Source: Coniella vitis (taxonomy: Eukaryota; Ascomycota; Sordariomycetes; Diaporthales; Schizoparmaceae). Taken from it: a stretch of DNA of 64,000 nucleotides. The position numbers were made by a program, and so were the translations under genes. Below the pieces are notes generated by a model, which had not been told where the DNA came from, did no database searches, and saw only the letters and a list, made by a program, of their open reading frames with translations. This document shows, one piece after another, positions 35,100 to 48,712 of this stretch (positions within the stretch are counted from its first letter, which is position 1; every line of letters starts with the position of its first letter). The stretch is taken from contig WUJK01000006.1 of NCBI GenBank assembly GCA_011317545.1, positions 2,852,001 to 2,916,000 of the forward strand, in the 5' to 3' direction.

Positions 35100-38000
35100 T
35101 AGCGCGAAGATAGCGTACGAAACCTAGAAGCGCTTATAGTACGATTTATACAAATCGAATAATCCCGCAGCCTACTATTATAGGAGCTATTAATAAGTAT
35201 TAGTAATATAGCGGCCGAGTACCCTAACCTAGTACTTAACGAATTAGAAGATACTTATACCCCTACCTCCTAAGATATAGAAGATACCGATATCGATATA
35301 GATAAGGCCCTAGAGAGTATAATCGTACCTAAACGTAAGCCCCTTTCTTAGCTAGCGAACTTTAAGGGTATATATACTTAATTCCTAGCTTAGGAGTATA
35401 TTATAAAGTATAAACTCGTCCGAGATACCTACTTTATCGGGAATTATATAAATAAGTTCTAAGAAATCTATAAATACCTAGAGGGAGATATAAAGGTTAT
35501 AGCGAGGAGCTATTATATCGTAGGAGGAGAGTATAGCCTTTAAAAACCCTCCTTATTCCTATAATAGCTCCGCTACCGATACTACGATAAGAACTACGCT
35601 ATTACTATTTCTTAGAGGCTTAGGAGCTTTACTTAGAAGAAAAGCTAATCCTTCCCTAACTTCTTCTCCTAGTAGGAGAAGTTACTAATAGACTCCGGCG
35701 GTATAAAATAGCCGGATTTAGCTAAATTAATATACCTAGAGGGCGCTATTAATAGCGTATTATATATATAGCTTATTAATATAGAAATACCGTCGATATA
35801 TAATAACTAGGTAAAGAAAGCGTTCTATATCTTAGCTAAGCTAGAAAGCTATATCGCTATCCGAGACGGTAGCTATACTTTACCCTTAAGCTACTTATCC
35901 GGAGCTATAATATAGCGCTTTAGGACGACCTAACGAATAGGAGGAAACGGATAGAAACCGTAAAACCTTTATATAGATCCCGATAGGGATACGGCTATAA
36001 TTAGTATTAACGCTCTATAGGCTAATAAGTAGTATATAAGGTAGGTTAACTAGGCGGAGATTAGGCGTAGGAAAGAGTAGGGATTTTATTATAGGTACGG
36101 ATATTCGAATTATAGAATCGCTTATTACCCCTTCCTACCTACGCGCCCGCCTACTAGCTTAAGAGCTATATAGGAGACGGATATTAATATCGCCGATACT
36201 AACCTTATCGACCTTAATAATACTACCGAGGAATAGGAGGAAAACTAGCTACTCCTATATAGAATCGCGTATAGGAGCTTATAGGTCTCGACTTTAGCCT
36301 ATAAGAAGTAAAGCGTTAGATAAATAGGAACTATTTTATAATAAGCCTATTCTATAATTTAACTCTATTTATCCTAATACTTATTAATTCTAGCTATAAC
36401 TACTATTCTATTATAAGCGAGATACTTATATATAAGCTAAGACTTCCGCGTATATCTATCCCGCCTAGGACCCTCTATTAATCGTTAAGAGAGAGAATAT
36501 CGTATAAATAGCCCGTTATCCGCTATATAACCTACCTTAATATAAACCTAGACGGGTATTTATATCGTATTTAGGCTTATATAATCCCCCGCCTTTAGTA
36601 TAACCTCGTTTTAGGAAAACCTTAGGTAGAAAGAGAGAGGATAATATATATAGCTTATAAGCACCGCCTAAGTATCGGATAAGTAGGAGGATTAAAGGTT
36701 TAGGAATAAGGATACGGCCCTAAGAACTTTAACTATATATTTATTAATACCCTTACTATTTAGAGCGAAGTTCGGCGTATAAAACGCTTAAATACCGCTT
36801 AGGTAGCGTTTTTTAGTATTATAATAGCCGATATTATTAAAGCCCTATTACCGAAAGTAGAATCCTCGGTTAACAAGAAACTCCCCCTAGAGTATTATAA
36901 GTTCCGGAACCTCTTTAATAAGGATATAGCTTCTATACTACCGCCGTATAGAAAGGGAGCGGACTATAAGATTCGGCTATATAAGAAGGCGGATAGGTTT
37001 ACTATAAACGCCCTATAGGGCCCGTTATATAGGATATCTAGAGAAAAACTTATCGTACTAAGGAAGACTCTTATTAAGCTACTCGATATAAGCTATATTA
37101 GAGCTAATAGCTCTTTAATAGGAGCTCCTATAATCTTTATTAAGAAACTAGGGGGTAGCCTCCGTTTTTATATAGATTACCGCGCGCTTAATATTATTTC
37201 GGAAGCTAACCGCTACCCGCTCCCCCTTATTAAAGAGACCCTATCTAATATTATAAACGCTAAATATTTTACTAAGCTCGATATATAAATAGTATTTTAT
37301 AAGCTTTGTATTAAGGAAGGAGATAAGTAGAAGACCGCCTTTCGTATAAGGTATAGCTTCTTCGAGTAGCTAATAACCTTATTTAGACTTATAGGCGCTC
37401 TTATAACGTTCTAGCGCTATATTAATAATGCTCTACGCCCCTACCTAGATATCTTCTATTTAGCTTATATCGATAATATTCTAGTATATACCGATGGTAT
37501 AACTAAAGACTACCGAGTAAAGGTAAAGCTAGTATTACGCGCTTTTAAAGTAATAGATCTAAATCTAGATATTACTAAATATAAATTCGGCGTAACCGAG
37601 ACGAAATACCTATTATCGAAGCGGGGGTAAGGATTTATATAAACCCCGAGAAGGTATATACTATATACGATTAGGAGGCTCCGAAGATAGTTAAGGGAGT
37701 CTATAGCTTCCTAGGATTTATAAACTTCTATCGTTAGTTTATCGCTAATTATTCCGAAGTTATAGGGCCCCTTTTAGCCTTAACTAAGAAGGGGGTCCTA
37801 TTTAGGTTTAAGGAGTAGGAAGAAGCTATATTCGAATAGCTAAAGTATCTCTTTATTAGTAAGCTTATACTTACTTAATAGGATCCGGATAAGGAGATAA
37901 TACTAAAGGCGGACTATTCTAGCTATTCGTTAGGCGGCTACCTTTCTTAGAGGGATAAGTATAATATCCTCCGCCCGGTAGTATATTACTTATACTACTT

Positions 38001-39960
38001 AAGCCCCGTAGAGTATAACTATAAGATCTATAATAAGGAACTATTAGCTATTATTAATTACTTAAGAGTATAGGATATAGAGCTTAAGGGTATTATACTA
38101 TTATTTACGATTTACTCGGATTATAAGAACCTCGAATATTTTATAATATTATAGCGTTTTACCGAAAGGTAGGTCTACTAATCCAAGACGATAGCTTATT
38201 TTCGATATTACTTAGTCTACCGCGTAGGAATAGCTAGTAAATATTTAGATACCCTCTTAAGGAGGGAGTAGGATATACTATATAATATATCTAATAAACG
38301 CCTTACCGATAGGTAAATCTAGCTTTTACTATTAATAGAGATAAGCTAAGTTATAATATATAACGAGCTATTACTAATAGGTAGCGAGGTTTTTATATAA
38401 GAGGAGCTCTAGCGTTTATAGGATAACGCTACCTTATATAATAAGGTATACTCCTAGCTTATAGGCGTAGTTTATAGGGGTAAACGCTCTTTTCCCCCTT
38501 ACCTACGGATATCCGAAGGTAAGCCTATTAAGGTATTTATAGCGGAGTATTCGATCGATAAGAAAGGATTACTTAAGTTCCGCGAATAGCTTTAATTACC
38601 CGATTAGGAACCCTTATATACTAAACTAATATAGAGTATCTATAATTCTACCCTATCTAGCTACCTAGGAAGGGATATTACTATTACGATAATAATAAGG
38701 GGCTACTTCTAGCTAGGTATATACTATAATATTCGGCGGTTTATACGAAATTATAATATCTATAGACGTAAGACGGTATAAAGATATTAAAGGAAGGGCC
38801 TTCTTAAGCCCCTATTAGTACCTAAGCGGGTATAAAGCGAGTTATCTATAGACTTTATAATCGACCTCCCTTATAAGGACGATATAAGAGAGGCTTACTT
38901 AATAGTAATTACGGACCGACTAACGAAAGCTATTATATTCGAAGCTATATATAGTATAAGCGCGGAAGTATATATAGAGTAGTTCTTATACTATTACTAG
39001 CGGTTTTATAGTTTCCCTAAGGTAATAGTTAGTAACCGAGGCTCGAATTAGGTAGGAGGGTTCTAGCGCCGATTATATAAGCTTATAAAGATAGAGTAGC
39101 GCCTAAGTACCGCTTTCTACCTATAGACGGATAGAGCTATAGAAAGGGTAAACTAAAAGGTTATAGACTACCTCCGAGTATTCGTTATATATATATAATT
39201 AGATTAGCCGATACTCCTACCCGGCGCTTAACTAGCTATTAATAATAGGGATATTAGTATAATTAGCCTTAGCCTATTTTTTATCCTATATAGCTATTAT
39301 ATAAATCTAATCGAATAGGTAGAGCGTAATATATTACTAGCATAAGCGCTTAGAGTTTAGGCCGAGAACTTCGTTTAACGGCTTAAAGATATAACTACTT
39401 TCGCTTAAGCCGTAATAATAATCGTATAGCAATAAATAGAAGAATCTGCGAATAAGTTATAAATAGTTATAGAGCGGCTTATTAAGGGCGATAAGGTTTA
39501 GCTCTCCCTACGAAATATTATTACCGACCGCCCTTTAAAGAAATTAGCTTAGTTATACGATAAGTATACCGTAATATATATTATTAGCCCTTATATAGTA
39601 GAATTAAATATCCCGCCGGGTATTTACCCTTATTTCTATATAGATCTCCTAATTCGAGCTATATAAGACCTACTCCTATTATAGATATAAAGGGAATACC
39701 GGCCTAACCCTATCGTAGTTAAAGAGGGAAAGGAACCCGAGTATTAGGTAGAAAGTATTATTAGAGTATATAATAAGCTATATAGAGGCTACGCGAAAAC
39801 GGACGAAACGCTATAATACGAAGTCCTAATTAAATAGGTTGGATAGGATTAGCTAAACTAATAGCTATTATCCGAATTTAAAGATATAATTACTCTTAAG
39901 GAGTTCGAATAACGCTATAATAGCGCTATAAGTTATAATAGCCTAAAGTTATAGAAAAGA
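35100..39960 (+). pseudogene. family B gag-pol, dead by RIP
   Basis: Gag zinc knuckle at about 36,080-36,125: GFYYRYGYSNYRIAYYP, with Cys/His ligands read as Tyr. RT at about 37,120-37,500: GAPIIFIKKLGGSLRFYIDY, NRYPLPLIKETL, AKYFTKLDI, then the active site YIDN (YIDD expected). RNase H at about 37,890-38,270: LKADYSSYSLGGYLS, YNKELLAIINYL. Integrase at about 38,800-39,080: LSIDFIIDLP, VITDRLTKAIIFEA, then VSNRGSN where VSDRGSQ is expected. A chromodomain-like tail near 39,810-39,890 reads YEVLIK followed by a stop in place of Trp. Stops in these motifs sit at expected Trp or Gln codons. Confidence 0.85.
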
Positions 39961-40028
39961 AGAGCGGGGAAATTAAATATTATAGATAAAAAGAAAACTA
40001 TATATAAAACGCGCGCTAATATAGCTAC

Positions 40029-41090
40029 TTATTTATCCTCGCTTACCTCCTCCTTATTATTAGAATTACTCTCCTTAGTTTTACTAGAATAAGGGTTATT
40101 ATTAATACCGCGCTTTATTTTAGTACTAACTAAGCCCTTACCCTTACTACCCCCCTTTATAAGCTTCGCTAATAGGTTAGTAATATCCTCTAATACTACC
40201 GCCTAGTAGTATTTAAGCTTATAGCTATAGCGCTAATATAAAGTTAGTAGGATATAAGTAAGGAAGGAGTAGTAGGTATATACGTTATAAGTATACTTAT
40301 TATTTAATAACCGGACCTCGTTATAGCTAGCCTAAGTCTTACCTAACTTAGGCAGATAGTTATAGGTACGGTATATAGCAAGAGTAGTAAGGGTCTAGGG
40401 GCGGAGAATACCTAGAGTATATAAGTATAGGAAGGCGCGAATAGGGAAGGAGTAGTATATACTAGGGTCGGAAGTATTATAGGCGAGGGAATAATTAATT
40501 ATAGTAATAATAGCGGTATATATCTCGTCGGTTTAATAGAAAGGGGTATAGGAGTAGCCGGAGTTCTTACCCTTCTTATTCGTCCTATAGGGGAGATAAT
40601 AGGCGCCGGTTATAATAGTTAGTAAGCTATAAAGAAGTAAGGGAAGCGCTACTTATTAATACTATATAAGTAGAGGGAGAGGGGGTTCTTAGAAGCCCTT
40701 ATAATATAGGGTAGGTATTACTCGTCCCTAATACCCTCGGGGAGGGTAATATAAGGTTAAAGCTACGGGTTAATAGTAATAACGTTCTAAATAAGCTTAT
40801 TAATAGCCTTATCGAGCTAGGCGGCGGTAGGGGCGAGGATAGCAGCGGTAGGAGTAGCAGCGGGTATAATAGGAATAGCCGTAGCTATAGCTACGGGTAT
40901 TACCGCTATAGGAGTAGCTATAAAGCCTATAGTAATAGCGGGGGTAGTAGCAGTAGGTATAGCAGTAGGAGCTATACTAGCTTACTTAGAGCGAATAGTA
41001 ATATTTATACTATTAATAGAGCTAAATATAAGTAGAGGACGAATAGGGAAGGCGTAATACTTACCTTATTATTATAAGGGTTAGTTTCGT
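40029..41090 (-). pseudogene. antisense reading frame in family B, between integrase and 3' LTR
   Basis: On the strand opposite to gag-pol, the last about 550 bp read cleanly apart from RIP-type stops. They give KNSGYSYTPFY, DEIYTAIITIINYSLAYNTS, FPIRAFLYLYTLGILRP, YNEVRLLNNKYTYNVYTYYS, then a Lys/Gly/Ser tail ending SNSNNKEEVSEDK and a stop at 40,029. The upstream part is Ala/Pro/Thr-rich (IAPTAIPTATTPAITIG) in a different frame. A consensus GTAAGTATT near 41,060 suggests introns. I do not recognise the protein. It converges on pol. Confidence 0.55.
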
Positions 41091-41796
41091 ATAACTTATA
41101 AGGGCTCTAGTTTAATTAAGAGGAAGGAATAACCCCTAGAATAGGGGTTAAGGGGGTATTTATACTTTTTCGAGGCTTTAAGAGTAAAGATATTATATCT
41201 ATAACCGCCTATTAAGTTAAAGGCGTTACTATTATTCTATCAACAAATAATAAGCGGTAGAACTTATAGATTCGCCGAGAGCTAGATTAAAAGGAGCTCT
41301 ACGGATATAAGACTCCTTTTATACTCGCTAGGTATAAGGATAAGGCTCCTTTAATAGGGTAGGCGGGCGTAGCGGCGTTATATCGTTATACTTTTTAGGT
41401 AGCTATTATACTATATACGGCTCTATAGGAGGGCGTTCGGCCTAAGCGGGGGGGTAATATTATAGGCCTACGGGTAAATATACGGCTTCGGTATACTAGG
41501 GTATAAAGCCTTAATTAGTATATTCCCTTCTCGTCTAGAGACTAGTATTATATAAGCGCTAAATAAGAGCGCCTCCCGAGTAGCTTACAAGCCGTATAAA
41601 AGACTATCGATAAGAGGACCCGTATCGACGGTAGACCTATAGAAAACTCTATCTACGGGTGGATCCTAAACGTAAGAGCTATTTAAAAGCAGCTCTTACG
41701 CCGCTATATAGATACTATTCTTACTTCTCTCCTTAAGTTAGTTAATAATAGAAATTGGGATCGAAACTGCGAACGCTCTCTCGATGCCCGTTCACA

Positions 41797-41834
41797 GCCT
41801 ATTCCTATAACCTATACGTTCGTAGATTATAATA
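41797..41834 (-). repeat. family A LTR fragment, right side of the B insertion
   Basis: Continuation of 34,460-34,541 (GCCTATTCCTATAACC to TTATAATA, the family A LTR terminus). Confidence 0.75.
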
Positions 41835-42059
41835 CTTTCCTTTTACTATTTCTAAGACGGATATTATTTAAGCTTATATTAAAAACATTATATATTATAT
41901 ATAAATATAGAATATACTTATATTAAATAATCTTTTATATCTTATATAAAAGAGATATCGAAACTTTAACTCTTTTTATTTAATAAAGAATCTTCTTTCT
42001 ACTAAAGTATTCCTATAATAAGAAGAATAACGTTAGCTATAGAAATATTAAAAAGTAAA
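41835..42059. other. AT-rich spacer
   Basis: 225 bp, strongly AT-rich, with no coding or repeat boundary that I recognise. Confidence 0.5.
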
Positions 42060-42645
42060 TATAATAATCCTTACCTAAATCCCGGATTCTGGAAGTACTT
42101 ATAAGTTATATATTAGCAGGTAGGGAAGTATTACCTTTAAGTCTTTATACGTTATCGAGTAATATTAAATATTATAAGTAATTAAAAGGGATTACCCTAT
42201 TATATAAAATAATACTTAGATTTATAACTAAAGATTATAAGGAAAACTATCTAATAGCTAGGAAATTTATTATCCTTATATCCCTCCGTTATTCTATATT
42301 AAATACCCTATTTAACCCTAAATTATCTAGATTATCTCGTAATCTTAATAATCCGGCTTTACTAGATTATCTAATAATCTTAATAATCTATTCCTAATTA
42401 GTTCGTATAATCCTAACCCTAACTATATTATTATATATAACTTAATTATATAAGAGATCCCTATCGGTCTATTAAGGTTCCGATTTATTAGTATATAGTT
42501 ATACTAGCCTATTCCTATAACTTATATAACTATAGGTTATAATATTATCTCCCTTTTATCGATCTTTATCCCTAAAGACCTATAATATTTCCGTAAATAA
42601 TCCTGCCTAATATTCTTAGTTCGGATTATACCTTCCTAATTCGTT

Positions 42646-43248
42646 ATATCGTCGAGAATTAATAAAAGTCGTTCTCGAAAGATTTCTTTATCGGTTACTC
42701 CTAAAACCGTAAAATATAACCTTCTTCTTTAATCTATTCTAGAGTATTATATAGAGATACCGATCTACTCTAATTATAAGGAATAGGGGCTTTCTTCTTA
42801 TTAGATTTCCGCGATATATTCCGACCGCTATACTAAGTATATTCGTTTAAATAAATCTCGCTATAATATACTAAGTCCTTTTTTATCTAATATTCGTATT
42901 ATTTCTCGGTATTATTAGAAGATTAAGGATAAGATAGAGGAATTAGACGAGGCTTATCGTACTTTAAATATATATATAGATCGTCTTTATAAGTAGAAAA
43001 AGATATAGAAAGAGAAGATAATACGTATTATTCGCCGGGGCTTAGATTCTATAGAGGAGTTAGATCGTATTAAGCGTAAGGAGGCTAAAAAGGAGGTAGC
43101 AGTTTCGGTACTAATAGGTCCTTTACCTAAAGTATTTCCTAATTCGCTAATACGGGAGTTTAATACCGTAGATTAATCTATTATAGATTTTAGTAGGTTA
43201 TTAGATTTAATTAGCGCTTCTAATAAAGGGGGTTTATCTAATCGTTAA
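42646..43248 (+). pseudogene. antisense ORF of family A, copy in A1
   Basis: 200-codon frame on the plus strand, opposite to gag-pol, starting at ATA where ATG is expected (RIP of TG). The only interruptions I saw are TAG/TAA of the kind RIP makes from CAG, CAA or TGG. Early part Ser/Arg/Lys-rich (SRSRKISLSVTPKT). The middle has EIPIYSNYKE and YSDRYTKYIRLNKSRYNIL. From about codon 84 it forms a coiled coil (QKIKDKIEELDEAYRTLNIY, KEKIIRIIRRGLDSIEELDR). The C-terminal third has VLIGPLPKVFPNSLIREF. Function unknown. Confidence 0.7.
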
Positions 43249-46200
43249 TAAGTTTTCTAATTCTATCTATTATTAAGTTATTCGCTAATTTTCGTATTCT
43301 TTAATTAGATCTTTATAGATATTCTTTAGAGGTTCCTAAATATTTTCTAAGTTATCGTATCCTTTCTATTTAATAAGGTATTATTTTCCGCGTCCGCGTT
43401 TATATAAGTTAAGAATCTATTTAACTTCGTATTATACTTATTCTAGTTCGATAATATCTATATTATACGAGAGTTCTATATCTATTAGTATTAATTCTAG
43501 GAGTAAAATATAAAAGACCGGGTATAAGCGTATATATAGGATTTCTAATTTATAGTTAACTAGTAAAATCTATTATATAATTTTATAAGGTCCGAGTTTT
43601 TTATAGTTAAGTTTATCGCTAGGTTTAATAATTTTAATATTTTTATAGTTAAGGTAGATTTTATCTCCCTTTTATAGGATTAATCCCTTAATCCTTTTCT
43701 AATTAGCGTATTTCGTTATTTATTCTTTAATATCCTAAAGTATACGTTAGGTATCTTCGTATAATTACTTAATTCTTTTAGCGTATTAATCTATTATTTC
43801 CGCGTTTCTACCTAATAGTATTTCGTAGTATACCGTAGGGTTATATCTATAGAATAGGAAGAATAGTAATTTTCTTATACTCGTTATATCTATACTATTA
43901 TAAGCGAATTATATAATTAGTAAAGGTTCGACCTAATTATCTTATTTATAGTTAATATAATATTATAAATACTATTTTATAATCTAGTTAGTATATTCTA
44001 TTTATCCGTTTATCTAAGGATAAAATACTATAGATATACGTTATATTATTCCGAGGTATTTAATAAGTAATATCTAGAATTTTAATACGAATTTTCAATC
44101 CCTATCTAATATAATTTCCTAAGGTATTCCGTAGTTAGCGATAATAATACGGAGGAATATATATACGAGTTCTTCTATAGTATTACTTTCTTTATATAGT
44201 AGGAAGTATATATATTTACTTAATCTATAAACTACTATTAAAATATTATTATACTATACTTTAGTTAAGGGTTCTTATAAGAGAGGTAGCTTAGTAATAA
44301 AATCTAGACTAATAGATAACTAAATAATCGTAGGTATTAATAGAGGTTATAATAATCCGTAAGGTTTATATCGTTCTATCTTATTCTATTTATATATATC
44401 GTAGTTATTAATAATATCTATAACTTATTTCTTAAGGTTTAGTAGATTCTAATAACGTTAGATCCTTTTATAGGTTACTCTAATTCCTTAGTATCTATAT
44501 ACTAATACGCTATAAATACTTCTAATATAATCGTTTTATTCTAATATTATTATATTATCGAGGTTAGGTATTTCTCCTTTAATATATAATATTACGTTAA
44601 GTTCTTTAGTATTAGATAATATAATAAGGTTACCTTCCGAATCTTCCTTAAAGATTATTATAATATCTTAATCTTTACTATTACTATCCTTATAGTTTAA
44701 CTATCTATTAAGAGCGTTTATTCGTTCGTTTTCTTTACCTTTACGGTAGATAATCTTAAAATCGAATTCTTATAGGAATTCGTATTATCTAACTTATCGT
44801 TTATTAAGCTGCTTTATTAAAGTAAATACCTAAAGGTTCTTATAATCTATATATATAAGAATTTATTATTTTACGCTAATATGATAATATCGTTTTTCCC
44901 TAAAGGCTTCTATTATTACTATAAGTTCTTAATCGGGCGTTCTATAGTTAAGTTCTAATCCGTTTAGTTTCTTATTAAAGTTATTAACTATCCGTAATCG
45001 TCCTTTATCGTCTTATTATCCGAGTTATCTACCGAATATATAATCTAATATATTTATCTCGATCTCGAAAACTTTATCTTAATCTACTTCGATTAGGATT
45101 AGTTCTAATATAACTATATCCTTAATTATATTAAAGGCTTTTTATATCTATTCGTTCTAATTAAAGGTAGTATCCTTTTTCGTAAGTTTTATAAGTAGTA
45201 TTATAATATTATTATAATTTTTAATAAATTATCGGTAGAAGTTAAGATAATTTAAAAAGGCTCTAATATCCTTAATATTCTAAGGTATAGGCTAGTCCCT
45301 AATTACTTATACTTTATCTTTCTATATTCGTATATATCTTAGTATAATAGTATATCCGAGGTAGGTAATTTCTTAAGTATTCTAATTATATTTAGTAGGT
45401 TTTATTAAAATCTTATTATTTTAGAAGATTTATAGGATTATTATAATATATTTATAATATTCTTCGAATATCTTTAAGTAAATAAGGATATTATCTAGGT
45501 AAGCGATTATAAAATAGTTAAGGTATTTATATAAGATAAAGTTTATTATTTCCTAGAATAATATAGCGGCGTTAGTAAGTTCGAATAGTATAATAAGATA
45601 TTCGAAATATCTATAGCGTATTCTAAACGCTATTTTCTATTCTTCTCCGGGTTTAATACGAATATATATATATCCTTCCTTAAGGTCGAGGGCTATAAAC
45701 TATTAGGCTCCTCTAAGTTTATCTCTAAGTTCTTTAAAGAGAGGTAAGGGGTACCGATTATTAATTATAATATCGTTAAGTTGCCGATAGTTAATATATA
45801 GTTATAATTTACCGTTTTTCTTTAGTATAAATAAGATTAGGTATCCTACTAGTAAATACAAAGGTCTAATATAGCCTTTCTTAAGGTTTTCGTCGATATA
45901 TTCTCTAAATGCTTTAAGTCTATCCTTATCTAATCCGTAGATAGGAAAGAACTTTAGTTATTCTATTACTAGTCTTTTAAATAGATTATTATCCGTTAGG
46001 AGAGGCGTTCTCTAGGTAACTGCGATTTATCGTTCCTTATATAGTTCTAAGGGAATTATCCTAAGCCTTACTTTACCGAGAGGTATATTATATAATTATC
46101 CTTATAATAGAAGGTCTAATTAAGGAGTTTATAATCGGGGTTATCCGATATTTATTCTAGAAGCTAGTTTTAGCTAGGAGTAAAGTTTATAATCTCGTAT

Positions 46201-47322
46201 ATTATAATATTAGCTTATCGTCCTTCGGGGATTTTCTTAAATTCTCTAGGTTTCTTAGGTTATCGGTACTCTTATACGAAATAGCCTATCTTATTATAAT
46301 TAAAGTATTCCTTATTTATAAGTTTACGCTAAGCTATATTAAGCTTTATAGGTTTTATATATATAATATCGCTAACTATTATACCTTATTATTAAAGGCT
46401 ACGGTTAGTTATCTATTAGATCCGCTATCCTATATTAGCGTAATTCCTATATATAATATAGCTTCCTCTTTTCTTACTTTTCTCTATATATTTTTCGTAG
46501 AAACGGTTATCGATACGGATAATATTATTACTAAATATTATAAAATCTTTAGGCTAGTCTTATTTAAAGATTTTATCCTTAACCTTATCCTTAAATCCTC
46601 TATAATAATATTCTATAAGGTTCTTATCTTCCTAAGGGAGGTATACTAAGAGTTACTTAAAGCGGATTATATAAGCTAAAGTAGACTTATTCTACTTAAG
46701 TTTTATAAGTTATTATATTATAATCCGTTCTTCGTTAGGGTTACTAAATATTTCCTTAAGGATATATTCGAATCCTACGAATAAATCGAATATATTCTTA
46801 GTAATCGGTTTATATTAATCGAGGTTACTTAGGTATTTAATATAGTTATAAAGTAAGGGCTTTTACTAAATAAATATATCCTTTTCGAGTTATATACCGG
46901 CTAGGATAATTTTATCGGGTTTAATAGTAAAATACGCTATATTATATAGGAAGTATACCTTATAATAGGTAAGGAACCTTTAAAGCGTTTTTTAGTTATT
47001 ATTATATATAATAGATTTATCTATCTTATAGCCGTTACCGGTATTTTAAATAATAGGCGCTAGGGGTATAATAGCTATAGCTTAATATTATTCGAGCTAT
47101 TAGGCCTACCTATAGATAATACGATTTTATTATTCCTAATTCTACTAAAATATAATAAGTTATTAGGTAAGCTCGATTAATTAGTATATTATATCTTCCT
47201 AAGTTATAACCTAGCGATATCCTTCTCTTAAGGTAAACGGGGTAGGAGTTTAAAGAGCTATTATTATACTTAATATTACCTAAAAGGTATATATAAACTA
47301 TCCTAAATAAGAGTTATAAAAA
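43249..47322 (-). pseudogene. family A gag-pol in A1, internally deleted and RIP-dead
   Basis: Collinear with the A2 polyprotein: chromodomain end near 43,300, integrase around 44,300, RT active site near 45,490, and a CCHC relic near 46,290. An internal deletion at about 45,974 joins RT sequence to gag sequence and removes the protease. It could not have supplied protease even before RIP. Confidence 0.7.
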
Positions 47323-48018
47323 TATAATAATCCTTACCTAAATCGCTAATTCTGGAAGTATTTATAAGTTATATATTAGTAGGCGGGGAAGTATTACCTT
47401 TAAGTCTTCGTATATTATCGAGTAATATTAAGTATTATAAGTAATTAAAAGGGATTTGTAATAATCCTTGCCTGAATCCCTGATTCTGGAAGTACCTATG
47501 AGTTATATATTAGCAGGCGGGGAAGTATTACCTTTAAGTCTCCGTACGTTTATCAAGCAATATTAAGTATTACAAGTAATCAAGAGGGATTACCCTATTA
47601 TATAAAATAATACTTAGATTTACAACTAAAGATTATAAGGAAACTATCTAATATTAAGCCGTAAACTCCTGTCCTTATATCCTTCTGTTATAGTATAAGT
47701 CGATCTAGTCGATAAGCGATTCTATCGACTCGTGGTATATAGGTCGACTAGGTCGATAAGCGACTCTATCGACTATACAACTATTAGGACCCTAACCCTA
47801 ATTATATTATCCGTAGGTCCTTATATAAGAGATCCTAGCGGTCCGTTATAGTTCCGACTTCTAATGCTATATTACGTTAGCCTATTCCTATAACCTGTAT
47901 AACCGTGGGTTATAATATTATCTCCCTTCTATCGGTCTTTATCCCTAAAGACTATAGTTGTTTCCGTAAGTAGTCCTGCCTAATATTCTTACTTCGGATT
48001 ATACTTTCCTAATTCGTT

Positions 48019-48600
48019 ATATCGTTATCTTCTCGTATAACGAAACCTCGTTCGTTAAATCCAAGGTCTAATTCTACTAAATAGAAGTTATCCTTATACT
48101 TAATTATTTTTTCGAACGCCTTCGAGATATATCCTTATTCTTATTACGATTCTAAGGGTAAGACTTCTTATTAAGTTTCCCCTAGTAATTCTTCTCGCTA
48201 CGCCGAATATATACATTTAAAACTTCCTTATTACGGTATTTTAGAGACGACTAACTCTACCAACCTTTTATATATCTCTTCGTAGTATTAAAAGCTAGAA
48301 GATAAGATCGAGGAGCTAGAAGATAAACTAATACGCTTACGTAGGCAGAAGAAGATATAGCGGGAATAGATAGCGTATATTATTCGTTATAGTTTATCGA
48401 ATTTAGAAGACCTAGATCGTATAGAATATAAGGAGGTAGAGAAGGAGTATTTAGCTGCTAAGGCTAAATATCGTTCCGTAGAGCCGACCGTTCCTAAAGG
48501 CCTATTGCCTAAGGGTTTTATAACTACTATATTAGAAGATTTTAATTAGTCTAGGATTTCTCCGTTATCTCTATCTAATTTTCTTATTAGTAATTTATAA
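48019..48600 (+). pseudogene. antisense ORF of family A, copy in A2
   Basis: 193 codons from ATA (expected ATG) to TAA, plus strand, with only RIP-type stops seen inside. Same plan as the A1 copy: Ser/Arg N-terminus (SSRITKPRSLNPRS), EIYPYSYYDSKGKTSY, SSRYAEYIHLKLPYYGILET, coiled coil KLEDKIEELEDKLIRLR then NLEDLDRIEYKEVEKEY, and VPKGLLPKGFITTILEDFN near the end. It starts 102 bp from the LTR border. The LTR itself has a conserved TATATAAG on the same strand near 47,824. Confidence 0.72.
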
Positions 48601-48712
48601 GGTGCTAGGGCTTTTAGTTTATAACTTTAATTTCTTTAGAGTTGCTATTAGTAGTCCTTAATAAGGGGTCTAGTTATTCCTATAGGTAGCTATTATAGTT
48701 AAAGATACGAGT

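Larger units (their letters stand above)
34542..41796 (+). mobile_element. family B Ty3/gypsy LTR retrotransposon, complete but RIP-dead
   Basis: 7,255 bp with 339-bp LTRs (34,542-34,880, TGTTATAGG..TTTATA; 41,458-41,796, TATTATAGG..TTCACA) and a 5-bp target duplication GCCTA (34,537-34,541 and 41,797-41,801). A polypurine tract of G lies just before the right LTR. Domain order gag, RT, RNase H, integrase is that of Ty3/gypsy. The 5' end of the left LTR still has several CA/TG sites, while the right LTR has few. The sequence following the left LTR does not start with TGG, so no ordinary tRNA primer site is visible. Confidence 0.9.
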
